The position numbers were made by a program, and so were the translations under genes. Positions 49,207 through 56,250 of a stretch of 64,000 nt of DNA are shown in pieces. Where the stretch lies: assembly GCA_964387985.1 (NCBI GenBank), contig CAYLZG010000006.1, positions 6,372 to 70,371 of the forward strand. The letters run 5' to 3'. A model generated the notes under the pieces. It had not been told where the DNA came from. It did no database searches and saw only the letters and a list, made by a program, of their open reading frames with translations. Positions within the stretch are counted from its first letter, which is position 1, and every line of letters begins with the position of its first letter. The stretch comes from JALOOB01 sp964387985 (GTDB lineage Bacteria > Chloroflexota > Anaerolineae > CG2-30-64-16).

Positions 49207-50379
49207 TCAGGCACCCGCTGCGGACAGATACCGGTCCGCCTTCTCCAACCACTCGATGATCGCAATATGCTGCGGACACTTCGTCTCGCATTCCCCGCAT
49301 GCCAGGCAGTTGTCAGCGCGCTCCGCCTCTTCCAGCCAGTTGGCATAGGCGTAGCGGCCGTGTTCCGGCACGTTGAACATGATTGCCTGGTTGTAGAACT
49401 CAAAGATGCGCGGAATGTTGACACCGTTCGGGCATGGGAGGCAATATTTGCAGTCCGTGCAGGGAATCGGAATCAACCGCCGGTACTCATCGCGCACACG
49501 GCCCACCAGCGCAAGTTCATCTTCAGTGAGTGAGCCGGCCCCGGAGCGGTTGGCACTTATGATGTTTTCTTGCACCTGCTCGAGGGTGCTCATGCCGCTC
49601 AATACGAGCGATACCTCGGGCTGGTTCCACAGCCATTGCAGCGCCCACTCGGCCGGCTTCCGGCGCTGTGCGGCCGAATCCCATAATGCATGGACCGTCG
49701 GCGGCAGGCCGCGGCCCTTACGCTGGCCGGCGTTCCCTGCGAGCATTCCGCCGCGCAGTGGTTCCATGACAACCACGCCCAGTCCTTTGTCCGCCGCGTA
49801 CTTCAGCCCGCGCGTGCCGGCCTGGTTTTCTTCGTCCAGGTAGTTGTACTGGATTTGGCAGAACGTCCAGCCGTCATAGGCATCGATGATCTCCTGGAAC
49901 ACCTCGTAGGAATCGTGGAACGAGAAGCCGATATGGCCGATGCGACCATCGGCAAGGGCGCGTTCGGCCCAATCCAGCACACCCAGGTCGCGCATCGCAT
50001 GCCAGCGCTCGGCGTGCAAAGCGTGCAGCAGGTAGAAGTCGATGGTCTCGGTTTCGAGCCGGCCGAGCTGCTCGTCCAGGTAGCGGTCGAAGTCCGCGGG
50101 CTCCTTTACCAGCCAGCACGGCATCTTGGTGGCCAGCTTGACGCGCTCGCGATATCCGCCCTTGAGCGCCCGGCCGATGAACGGTTCGCTGGTGCTCTGG
50201 TGATAGGTATAGGCGGTGTCCACGTAATTGACGCCGTGATCGATCGCATAATGCAGCGACCGGGTAGCTCTTTCTTCGTCGATTTTTCCGGAATCGGCGT
50301 CGATGACGGGCAGGCGCATCGCGCCAAAGCCCAAGGCAGAGGGACGCCAGCCCAGTTTGCCAAAGGTGCGATATCTCAT
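49207..50379 (-). CDS. Aldo/keto reductase with C-terminal 4Fe-4S ferredoxin domain
   Basis: A 390-residue protein. AKR barrel: MRYRTFGKLGWRPSALGFGAMRLP, GVNYVDTAYTYHQSTSEPFIGRAL (catalytic Asp/Tyr), LATKMPCW (Lys), DFYLLHALHAERW (His), IGFSFHDSYEVF, QIQYNYLDE. The C-terminal part has CTDCKYCLPCPNGVNIP and CLACGECETKCPQHIAI, seven to eight Cys for Fe-S clusters. Such fusions are common in anaerobes and may couple the barrel to ferredoxin. Start ATG 50379 follows GGAGAA. It lies 14 nt after the NUDIX gene. Confidence 0.92.
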   Translation of the reverse strand: MRYRTFGKLGWRPSALGFGAMRLPVIDADSGKIDEERATRSLHYAIDHGVNYVDTAYTYHQSTSEPFIGRALKGGYRERVKLATKMPCWLVKEPADFDRYLDEQLGRLETETIDFYLLHALHAERWHAMRDLGVLDWAERALADGRIGHIGFSFHDSYEVFQEIIDAYDGWTFCQIQYNYLDEENQAGTRGLKYAADKGLGVVVMEPLRGGMLAGNAGQRKGRGLPPTVHALWDSAAQRRKPAEWALQWLWNQPEVSLVLSGMSTLEQVQENIISANRSGAGSLTEDELALVGRVRDEYRRLIPIPCTDCKYCLPCPNGVNIPRIFEFYNQAIMFNVPEHGRYAYANWLEEAERADNCLACGECETKCPQHIAIIEWLEKADRYLSAAGA

Positions 50380-50393
50380 GATTTTCTCCAGTA

Positions 50394-51030
50394 TTAGTCT
50401 GCGAGCAGCGAAAGAAGCTCGCACAACACCATCGCAGTCGCGCCCCACACCTTGTGGTTGCCCACCTCGTAGTATGGCACGCGCACCGCTGCGCCGCGCA
50501 AATTCCAGGTCTCTTCGCAGCGCGTCGCGGGTTGGCGCAGGTGGTGTAGAGATACCTGCAGTATTTCCGCGACTTCGTGTTCGTTCGGGATAAATGATGG
50601 CGGCTTCGCTGTATACGCCACCACCGGATAGATGCAGAAGTCACTGGGCGGGATGTACAGCGGCGAAAGCTGCCCCAGGACCTCCAGGGACTCAGGCTCG
50701 ACCCAGTTCTTCCATCGCCTCGCGCTTGGCAGCTGCTACTGCATCTTCGCCGGGTTCCATCCTGCCGCCGGGGAACGAGATCTGCCCCCTGTGGCTTTCC
50801 AGCGAGTCTGTCCGGCGAGTGAGCACGAGGATCAGGCCATCATCGTCTTCCGCAGGATAGAGCAGCACCAGCACCCCCGCGCGCCGGCAGTCCAGCAAGG
50901 GGTCGAGGATGCGCTCTGTGCCCGGACGCGGCAGTGGGGCCATGCGCATTTGGACCGCTAAGCCGGGCAGTGGATAGGTCAGTGTTTCACGTAGTGCTTC
51001 GATTATAGGCGGATAACCGGCAGTTGGCAT
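50394..51030 (-). pseudogene. NUDIX hydrolase (CoA pyrophosphatase/NudL-like) broken by a frameshift
   Basis: The first frame (51030 to about 50700) encodes RAGVLVLLYPAEDDDGLILVLTRR, HRGQISFPGGRMEPGEDAVAAAKREAMEELG, the NUDIX box with the NudL-type preceding motif, and then stops. The second frame continues PESLEVLGQLSPLYIPPSDFCIYPVVAYTA and the C-terminal half to 50394. The break is within the minus-strand stretch around 50696-50704 (GGTCGAGCC). Loss of two bases, or one extra base, would explain it; homologous proteins have ELGVDP at this place. It could be a sequencing error or a true lesion. If intact it would hydrolyse CoA derivatives or similar nucleotides. Confidence 0.85.
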
Positions 51031-51049
51031 CGAACTAAAAGCTTTCCGT

Positions 51050-51078
51050 TTGACAGCAGGCTAGACCGCAAGTATACT
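51050..51078 (+). promoter_or_regulatory. Strong promoter of the ABC-F leader
   Basis: TTGACA (51050-51055), exact 17-nt spacer, TATACT (51073-51078). The expected transcript start (about 51085) coincides with the ATG of the first upstream ORF, so that ORF may be leaderless. Confidence 0.8.
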
Positions 51079-51084
51079 CCAAAC

Positions 51085-51156
51085 ATGCTTTTTGTGTATA
51101 TTGCCCGTTCAACCTTGTACTTGCCCCGCCTATCGTCCTGGGGAGGGCTGCCCTAG
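51085..51156 (+). CDS. Leader ORF 1 (23 codons) of the ABC-F gene
   Basis: ATG 51085 to TAG 51154-51156. The peptide begins MLFVYIARSTLYLPRLSS and ends WGGLP. It has no ribosome site but starts at the predicted transcription start. Its stop is 13 nt before leader ORF 2. It is hydrophobic and aromatic-rich like many ribosome-arrest leader peptides, but no known arrest motif is recognised. Confidence 0.5.
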   Translation: MLFVYIARSTLYLPRLSSWGGLP

Positions 51157-51169
51157 TTCAGCGCGCCCC

Positions 51170-51259
51170 ATGATCGAAACATTACGTCAACTACTGGCCG
51201 TGGGCGCTTCGCTCACGGTCTTTTGTTTGCCCCAGCGGGGCCTTTCGAGGCGACAATAA
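51170..51259 (+). CDS. Leader ORF 2 (29 codons), coupled to the ABC-F start by TAATG
   Basis: ATG 51170 to TAA 51257-51259. The peptide starts MIETLRQLLAVGASLTV and ends PQRGLSRRQ. The final A of TAA is the A of the ABC-F ATG (51259), so terminating ribosomes can restart on the main gene. A terminator-like hairpin (51196-51229) lies within its coding sequence. No clear ribosome site is present; reinitiation from ORF 1 is possible. Confidence 0.55.
   Translation: MIETLRQLLAVGASLTVFCLPQRGLSRRQ
51196..51229 (+). terminator. Intrinsic terminator-like hairpin inside the ABC-F leader (attenuator candidate)
   Basis: CCGTGGGC (51198-51205), loop GCTTC, GCTCACGG (51211-51218), extendable by two pairs outward, followed by TCTTTTGTTT. 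It ends 30 nt before the ABC-F ATG. A second small hairpin GCCCC-AGC-GGGGC follows at 51229-51241. Confidence 0.7.
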
Positions 51260-53001
51260 TGGCAGCCATCATCGTCAACCTGAGCAACGTCAACCATACT
51301 TACTTCGACAAACCCGTGCTTACTGGCCTGAGTTGGGAGATCCAGGCCGGACAGAAGATAGGCTTGGTCGGACCCAACGGCGGCGGTAAGTCTACCCTGC
51401 TGAAGCTGATTCTCGGCGTGCTTCAACCCGACGCCGGCACGATCTTTCGCCAGAAGGATCTGGCGATCGGTTATCTGCCCCAGGAAGTGACTCCCCTTGC
51501 GCTGGCGGGTGTGGCCCCGGCGTCTGCGGAAGCGGCTGAGGAGAATGACACAGAGGCTGTCACAGTACTGGAAGCAGCGCTTTCGGGCTCGCCCGACATC
51601 GCGCGGCTGCGCCATGCGCTCGCGCTGAAGGAAGCGCGCATGGGCGCCCCAGATGTCTACGCAGATGAACGCCGGCTGGCTCGTGTGCTCGACGAGCATG
51701 CCCGGTTGTTGCACGCTTACGAAGCCGCGGGTGGCCTGACCTACGAGAACCGCGTGCGCTCCACCCTGCGCGACCTGGGCATCGGTAGTGACCTGTTCGA
51801 TCAGCCGGTCGACACCCTGAGCGGAGGACAGGCCAAGCTGGTGGGCCTGGCGCGGCTGATGGTGTGGTCACCCGACCTCCTGCTGCTGGATGAGCCGGAC
51901 AACCATCTCGACCTGGAGGGGAAGGAGTACGTCGAAAAGCTGGTGCGCAGCTATCCCGGTGCAGTGGTGATCGTGTCTCACGATCGCTACCTGTTGGACC
52001 AGACGATCGATCGCATTGCGGAGCTGGATCGCGGGCAGATCACCGTCTGGCCGGGCACTTATTCCGCTTACGCGGTCAACAAGCAGCTCGCGGCGTTGCG
52101 CCAGGAACAGCTCTACCGCGCACAGCAGAAACGCATCGCTCAGATCGAGGCCGCGATCAAGCGTTTCGAGGAGGCTGCCGCGTTTACGCAGAATGAGCGG
52201 CACGCGCGGCAGGCGCGGCATCGTCACAAGATGCTCGAACGGATGGACAAGATCGAGCGGACACAGGAAGCAAGTCGCATGCGGCTGGAACTGGGCGGCT
52301 GGCGTGGCAGCAACAAGGTGCTTGACGTGCAGCGGGTCGACAAGTGGTTCGAGGACGAAGCGACGGGCGAGCTGCGCGTGGTCCTGGAGGGTATCAACCT
52401 GCAGGTATGGCATGGCGAGCGCGTGGGGCTGGTAGGTCCCAACGGAGCGGGCAAGTCCGTCCTCTTCCGCTGCATCCTGGGCGCATCAAACCTCGAGATC
52501 GATGCAGCCGGGGCCGGACCGCGCCCGCTGACAGAGCAGCCCGACGGCGGCGTTATCAGGCTCGGCCCGAGCGTGAAGATAGGGTATTACGCGCAGCAGC
52601 ACGAGACGTTGCACTCCGAATGGACCTTGCTGCAGGAAGTCCGCGACGTCAAGCCCATGTACGAGACGGATGCGGTGGCCTTTCTCCAGCGTTTTCTGTT
52701 TGATTATTACGCATCGCAGAAGTTCGTGCGCCATCTCAGCGGCGGCGAGCGCAGCCGGCTGCAGCTCGCAAAGCTGATGCTCTCTGACGTGAATTTCCTC
52801 ATGCTCGACGAGCCCACGAACAACCTGGACATCCCAGCGGCGGAGGTCCTGGAGGGCGCGCTGGAAGAATTCAACGGGACAGTGCTGGTGATTTCGCACG
52901 ACCGTTATTTCCTGGATCGCATCGTGGACCGGGTTGTTGTGTTGGGAGAGGGTCCGGCGCGGGAGATCATCGGAGGCTATTCGGACTACATGGTGCGGTA
53001 G
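51259..53001 (+). CDS. ABC-F family ATPase (ribosome-associated, Uup/EttA/ARE-like)
   Basis: A 580-residue cytoplasmic protein with two ABC domains and no membrane segment. Domain 1: GPNGGGKSTLLKL, an unusually long arm region (about residues 80-165), TLSGGQAKLVGLARLM, LLLDEPDNHLDL. Linker: a charged helical pair (RIAQIEAAIKRFEEAAAFTQNERHARQARHRHK). Domain 2: GPNGAGKSVLFRCILG, HLSGGERSRLQLAKLM, MLDEPTNNLDIPAAEVLEGAL. ABC-F proteins act on the ribosomal E site in translation or antibiotic protection. ATG 51259 is preferred over the upstream TTG 51223 because it shares TAATG with leader ORF 2. The regulated leader suggests an inducible, resistance-type member. Confidence 0.92.
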   Translation: MAAIIVNLSNVNHTYFDKPVLTGLSWEIQAGQKIGLVGPNGGGKSTLLKLILGVLQPDAGTIFRQKDLAIGYLPQEVTPLALAGVAPASAEAAEENDTEAVTVLEAALSGSPDIARLRHALALKEARMGAPDVYADERRLARVLDEHARLLHAYEAAGGLTYENRVRSTLRDLGIGSDLFDQPVDTLSGGQAKLVGLARLMVWSPDLLLLDEPDNHLDLEGKEYVEKLVRSYPGAVVIVSHDRYLLDQTIDRIAELDRGQITVWPGTYSAYAVNKQLAALRQEQLYRAQQKRIAQIEAAIKRFEEAAAFTQNERHARQARHRHKMLERMDKIERTQEASRMRLELGGWRGSNKVLDVQRVDKWFEDEATGELRVVLEGINLQVWHGERVGLVGPNGAGKSVLFRCILGASNLEIDAAGAGPRPLTEQPDGGVIRLGPSVKIGYYAQQHETLHSEWTLLQEVRDVKPMYETDAVAFLQRFLFDYYASQKFVRHLSGGERSRLQLAKLMLSDVNFLMLDEPTNNLDIPAAEVLEGALEEFNGTVLVISHDRYFLDRIVDRVVVLGEGPAREIIGGYSDYMVR

Positions 53002-53035
53002 CCGTCTTGCGATAAGGCTTCGCGGATCCGGGGCG

Positions 53036-53635
53036 CTACCTGAGCTCTACGCGCACCCCGAACTGGCTTTCGAACCAGTGCGCCTTCTTCTGTCCTACCA
53101 ACCGTTCGTCCTCATCGTTCATGCCGGGCGCCAGGGTGACGATGAGGCGGTTGCCTTCGAGCGTACAGGTGATGTTTTCGACTGCATCGGTGTGGCTCCG
53201 ATCCAGACCGTCGGCGAAACGAAGGATCGCGCCGAGTCGCGAGACCATGCGCTGTTCAAAGGAGGACAGGGCGGCATACGCGTCATGTTTCTCCGGGTTC
53301 GCAGTGGCGCCGCGATGGTAACGGGCGACCAGGGCAATGAGCAGTTGATCGTGCTTGGACAGGCCCTGGATCTTCTCCGTCGTGATTAGCTTGAAGGTCG
53401 TCTTGTGGTGGTCTTCATAGCCCTGCACATAGCCGATGTCGTGGAGCAGGGCCGCATAGGAGAGGATCTCGCGCGGGGTCAGCGACTTCTCAGCATCCAG
53501 CGGTCGTTCGTCAAGCCGGTGCAGTCCAAGACGCGCCGTCTCATCGAAGAGGCGCAGCGCGAGGCGCTCATCCTGTAACGAATGGCCTTCCTCAAAATCG
53601 AACCGCTTGGCAAGCTTCAGAATTGTGTTACGCAT
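53036..53635 (-). CDS. HD-domain phosphohydrolase like the Ppx/GppA C-terminal domain
   Basis: A 199-residue stand-alone HD protein. It has RFDFEEGHSLQDERLALRLFDE, ILSYAALLHDIGYVQGYEDHHKTTFKLI (HD pair), ALVARYHRGATANPEKHDAY and LGAILRFADGLDRSHTDAVENI. The same order occurs in the C-terminal half of exopolyphosphatase/GppA, but the N-terminal actin-like ATPase domains are missing. It may hydrolyse a phosphorylated nucleotide or polyphosphate with a separate partner. AAGGA precedes ATG 53635. Confidence 0.85.
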   Translation of the reverse strand: MRNTILKLAKRFDFEEGHSLQDERLALRLFDETARLGLHRLDERPLDAEKSLTPREILSYAALLHDIGYVQGYEDHHKTTFKLITTEKIQGLSKHDQLLIALVARYHRGATANPEKHDAYAALSSFEQRMVSRLGAILRFADGLDRSHTDAVENITCTLEGNRLIVTLAPGMNDEDERLVGQKKAHWFESQFGVRVELR

Positions 53636-53664
53636 GACATTCCTTCAGTCACATCATCTTGCTT

Positions 53665-53693
53665 GTTGTACACCAAAACCTTGCGCGCGTCAA
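53665..53693 (-). promoter_or_regulatory. Promoter of the HD-domain gene
   Basis: Minus strand TTGACG (53693-53688), 17-nt spacer, TACAAC (53670-53665), 29 nt before the ATG. Confidence 0.55.
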
Positions 53694-53724
53694 CCTCGTG
53701 TGATGCTTGTGCGCAAATACGCGC

Positions 53725-53753
53725 TTGCCCCAGCCACAGAAGCGTGCTATGCT
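53725..53753 (+). promoter_or_regulatory. Promoter of the DUF554-kinase-HAD operon
   Basis: TTGCCC (53725-53730), 17-nt spacer, TATGCT (53748-53753) with TGC just before the -10 (extended -10). The DUF554 ATG is 60 nt downstream. Confidence 0.6.
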
Positions 53754-53813
53754 TTCCCAGTGAGTAGATCATAGCCCTATTTTTTTGTTACACCTTCATT
53801 TGAAAGCGGCTTC

Positions 53814-54539
53814 ATGATTACTGGCACTTTGATTAACGTCGCCTCGGTGATTGTCGGCGGGCTCCTCGGCACCGTGCTGGGGAACCGGCTGCCTGAGAAA
53901 ATGCGCAATACGGTCCTGCACGGGCTGGGGCTGATCACCCTGGTGATCGGCATCACGATGGCGATCGGGACGAAGAACACGCTCATCCCGCTGTTCAGCG
54001 TGCTGATCGGCGGCATACTCGGCGAGCTTCTGCGCATCGAGGATGCGCTGGAGCGATTGGGCAAGTGGAGCGAGGCGCGCCTGGGCCGCCTGCTCGGGGG
54101 TGACCAGAGCACCTTTGCGCAGGGGTTCATCACGGCCAGCCTGGTGTTCTGCGTCGGCCCCATGACGATCCTGGGATCGATCCAGGACGGCCTGATGGGC
54201 GACTACACGCTCCTGGCCGTCAAATCGCTGATGGATGGCTTTGCAGCGATGGCCCTGGCGGCATCGCTGGGCGCCGGGGTAATTTTGTCTGCAGCGACCG
54301 TGTTCGGCTACCAGGGCGGCTTGAGCGTGCTTGCGGGCCTGTTTGGCGCAGCGCTCGGCGGCGTGACGCGAGACACGCCGTGGGTTGTGGAAATGACGGC
54401 AACGGGTGGCGTCGTGATCTTAAGCGTCGCGTTTCTGCTGCTCGACATCAAGCGCATCCGCGCGGCCAATCTGCTGCCTGCCGTATTCATTGCGCCGTTG
54501 ATTGTGTTGATCCTGGGCCTTTTGGGGGTGACTTTCTGA
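53814..54539 (+). CDS. DUF554-family membrane protein
   Basis: A 241-residue protein with about seven hydrophobic segments. The N-terminus GTLINVASVIVGGLLGTVLGNRLPEKMRNTVLHGLGLITLVIGITMAI and FVGGLLGELLRIE-like block (IGGILGELLRIEDALE), then FCVGPMTILGSIQDGLMGD, are typical of the DUF554/YdfK family. Function is unknown; a transport role is often guessed. No good ribosome site precedes ATG 53814. First gene of a three-gene unit. Confidence 0.88.
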   Translation: MITGTLINVASVIVGGLLGTVLGNRLPEKMRNTVLHGLGLITLVIGITMAIGTKNTLIPLFSVLIGGILGELLRIEDALERLGKWSEARLGRLLGGDQSTFAQGFITASLVFCVGPMTILGSIQDGLMGDYTLLAVKSLMDGFAAMALAASLGAGVILSAATVFGYQGGLSVLAGLFGAALGGVTRDTPWVVEMTATGGVVILSVAFLLLDIKRIRAANLLPAVFIAPLIVLILGLLGVTF

Positions 54540-54540
54540 G

Positions 54541-55107
54541 GTGCCTGACCCGCTATTGATCGTCTTCGCAGGCGCGCCGGGAACGGGCAAGAGCACGCTT
54601 GCCCGGGCAGTCGCGCGCGAGCTGCGTGCGGTCTACCTGGATAAGGACACGATCAGGGATACGGCGATGGCCCTGGCGCGCGAAATGAAGGTGGAGGGCG
54701 TCGTCGACTATGTAGGGGCGCTCTCGTATACGCTGTTGGTCCCCCTTGCGCGCGATAACCTGACAGTGGGCCAGTCCGTGGTCGTCGACAGTCCGGCGGG
54801 TTACCGGGCATTTCAGGATGCGATCGAGAATCTCGTGCGCGCGGTCAAGGTGGACTTCAAGCTGGTCGAGTGCATCACAACGGATGAGAGCCTTCTGCGG
54901 GAGCGCGCCGCGCGGCGCGCGCCAGACCTGCCTGACCAGCGGGTGCGCGAGTGGGACGCCTATCAACAAGCACGCGCACGGCTGGAGCGCCTGAGCGGGC
55001 CGCGGCTGGTGGTTGACACCGCAGAGCCGGTCCAAATCAACTTGCGTAAGATTCTGAACTATCTGGACGCCGGAGCGACCGGCGGTAGCGATATGGAGAA
55101 GTCCTGA
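54541..55107 (+). CDS. P-loop kinase (zeta-toxin/AAA_33-like small-molecule kinase)
   Basis: A 188-residue NTPase with Walker A FAGAPGTGKSTLARAVARELRAVYLDKDTIRD, VVVDSPAGYRAFQD (Walker B region), KLVECITTDESLLRERAARRAPD (lid Arg) and LVVDTAEPVQINL. This is the layout of gluconate-, chloramphenicol- and zeta-type kinases. It starts with GTG 1 nt after the DUF554 stop and its TGA overlaps the ATG of the HAD gene, so all three are coupled. The substrate is unknown. Confidence 0.85.
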   Translation: MPDPLLIVFAGAPGTGKSTLARAVARELRAVYLDKDTIRDTAMALAREMKVEGVVDYVGALSYTLLVPLARDNLTVGQSVVVDSPAGYRAFQDAIENLVRAVKVDFKLVECITTDESLLRERAARRAPDLPDQRVREWDAYQQARARLERLSGPRLVVDTAEPVQINLRKILNYLDAGATGGSDMEKS

Positions 55108-55892
55108 TGCCAATCATCCAAGCAGTCCTGTTCGACCTGGGTGGCACCCTGTTGCATTACGATCAGCCACCCGAGAACGGCTTTGAGGCCATCAACGCCC
55201 GGTCAACCCGCGCATTTCTCAACGTTGCCATGCGCCGCGGCACGAAAGTGGTTGACCCCGATCTCGCGCTTCGCGCTGTAGCGCGTATGGCAGCAGCATT
55301 GGAAGCCAAGTCCAAGCGCACGCGCTACAGCAACACTGCGGAGACCATGGTGCGGGAGGGCCTGGAGGCCATCGGCGTGCGGGTGCCGGATATGGTGTTT
55401 GGCGAAGCGATGGACGCGTACTACCAGGCTGTCTCAGATATCGTCACACCGGTTGCGGGCGATCCGATTGCAGTGCTGCAGTACCTGTCTGAGCAGGGGC
55501 GGCAGGTGGGACTGGTATCGAACACACTGTGGAAGCCCGAGATGCACGATGCTGACCTGGCGCGGCATGGCCTGCTGGAGCTCCTGCCCGTTCGCGTCTA
55601 CTCATGCCATGCGGGATACGTCAAGCCGGATGAGCGCATCTTCCGCCAGGCGCTGGATCATTTCGACGTTGCTCCCGCGGAGGCCGTGTTCGTGGGAGAC
55701 AGGCTGCAGGAAGACGTGGTAGGACCTCAGAAGATCGGAATGCGCACGGTGCTCGTAGCCTCACCGTGGCATGCGGAGGAGAGCGACGAGATCATTCCGG
55801 AAGCGCGTATCGCCACCATAGATGATCTCCCCGCAGTGTTGGACGCATGGGACCGGGCCGACGAGACGCAGGTGCTCCCTGCCGCCGGATGA
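55107..55892 (+). CDS. HAD-superfamily hydrolase
   Basis: A 261-residue HAD phosphatase: motif I VLFDLGGTLLHY (the nucleophile Asp followed by LGGT), motif II LVSNTLW, motif III/IV KPDERIFRQALDHF and FVGDRLQEDVVGPQKIGM. A helical cap lies between residues 20 and 110. The TGATG overlap with the kinase gene suggests kinase and phosphatase act on related phosphorylated compounds. The substrate is unknown. Confidence 0.9.
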   Translation: MPIIQAVLFDLGGTLLHYDQPPENGFEAINARSTRAFLNVAMRRGTKVVDPDLALRAVARMAAALEAKSKRTRYSNTAETMVREGLEAIGVRVPDMVFGEAMDAYYQAVSDIVTPVAGDPIAVLQYLSEQGRQVGLVSNTLWKPEMHDADLARHGLLELLPVRVYSCHAGYVKPDERIFRQALDHFDVAPAEAVFVGDRLQEDVVGPQKIGMRTVLVASPWHAEESDEIIPEARIATIDDLPAVLDAWDRADETQVLPAAG

Positions 55893-55906
55893 GAGCCGCG
55901 CTACCC

Positions 55907-56248
55907 TCACCGGGATTTTCGCGCTCGGCGCCTGGCCGCCTGTTTTTGCTCCACCAGCAGGTTGAAAGCCAACCATTTTTCGTCGATCTCTGCGGCCAGC
56001 CGGCGCTGTTCGGGCTCTGACTGGGCCGCGGCGAGCCGGCTGCGCAGGCCATCGATCTCCTTCAGGAGCGCAACCTCCTCCGGCAGATGTCCTGAATTCT
56101 TAAGGATAGAGAAGGCAAGCCGGTCCTCCTCCGGCATGGCAAAGTAGCCGGAGTGGTCCTGTGGCTTGCCGCTGCCGGGAAGGTCATCGAACTCGCCGCG
56201 TGCCATGGCGGCCTGGATGATTTCTTCGATCGCCCGATCGAACGACAT
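55907..56248 (-). CDS. DUF1992 (DnaJ-subfamily C member 28-like) protein
   Basis: A 113-residue soluble protein. The N-terminal FDRAIEEIIQAAMARGEFDDLPGSGKPQDHSGYFAMPEEDRLAFSILKNSGHLPEEVALLKEI is the conserved DUF1992 core; the C-terminus is a basic coiled coil. It lacks a J domain. It begins 2 nt after the gatB stop, and its ribosome site AAGGAG lies in the end of gatB. Function unknown. Confidence 0.9.
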   Translation of the reverse strand: MSFDRAIEEIIQAAMARGEFDDLPGSGKPQDHSGYFAMPEEDRLAFSILKNSGHLPEEVALLKEIDGLRSRLAAAQSEPEQRRLAAEIDEKWLAFNLLVEQKQAARRRARKSR

Positions 56249-56250
56249 GC

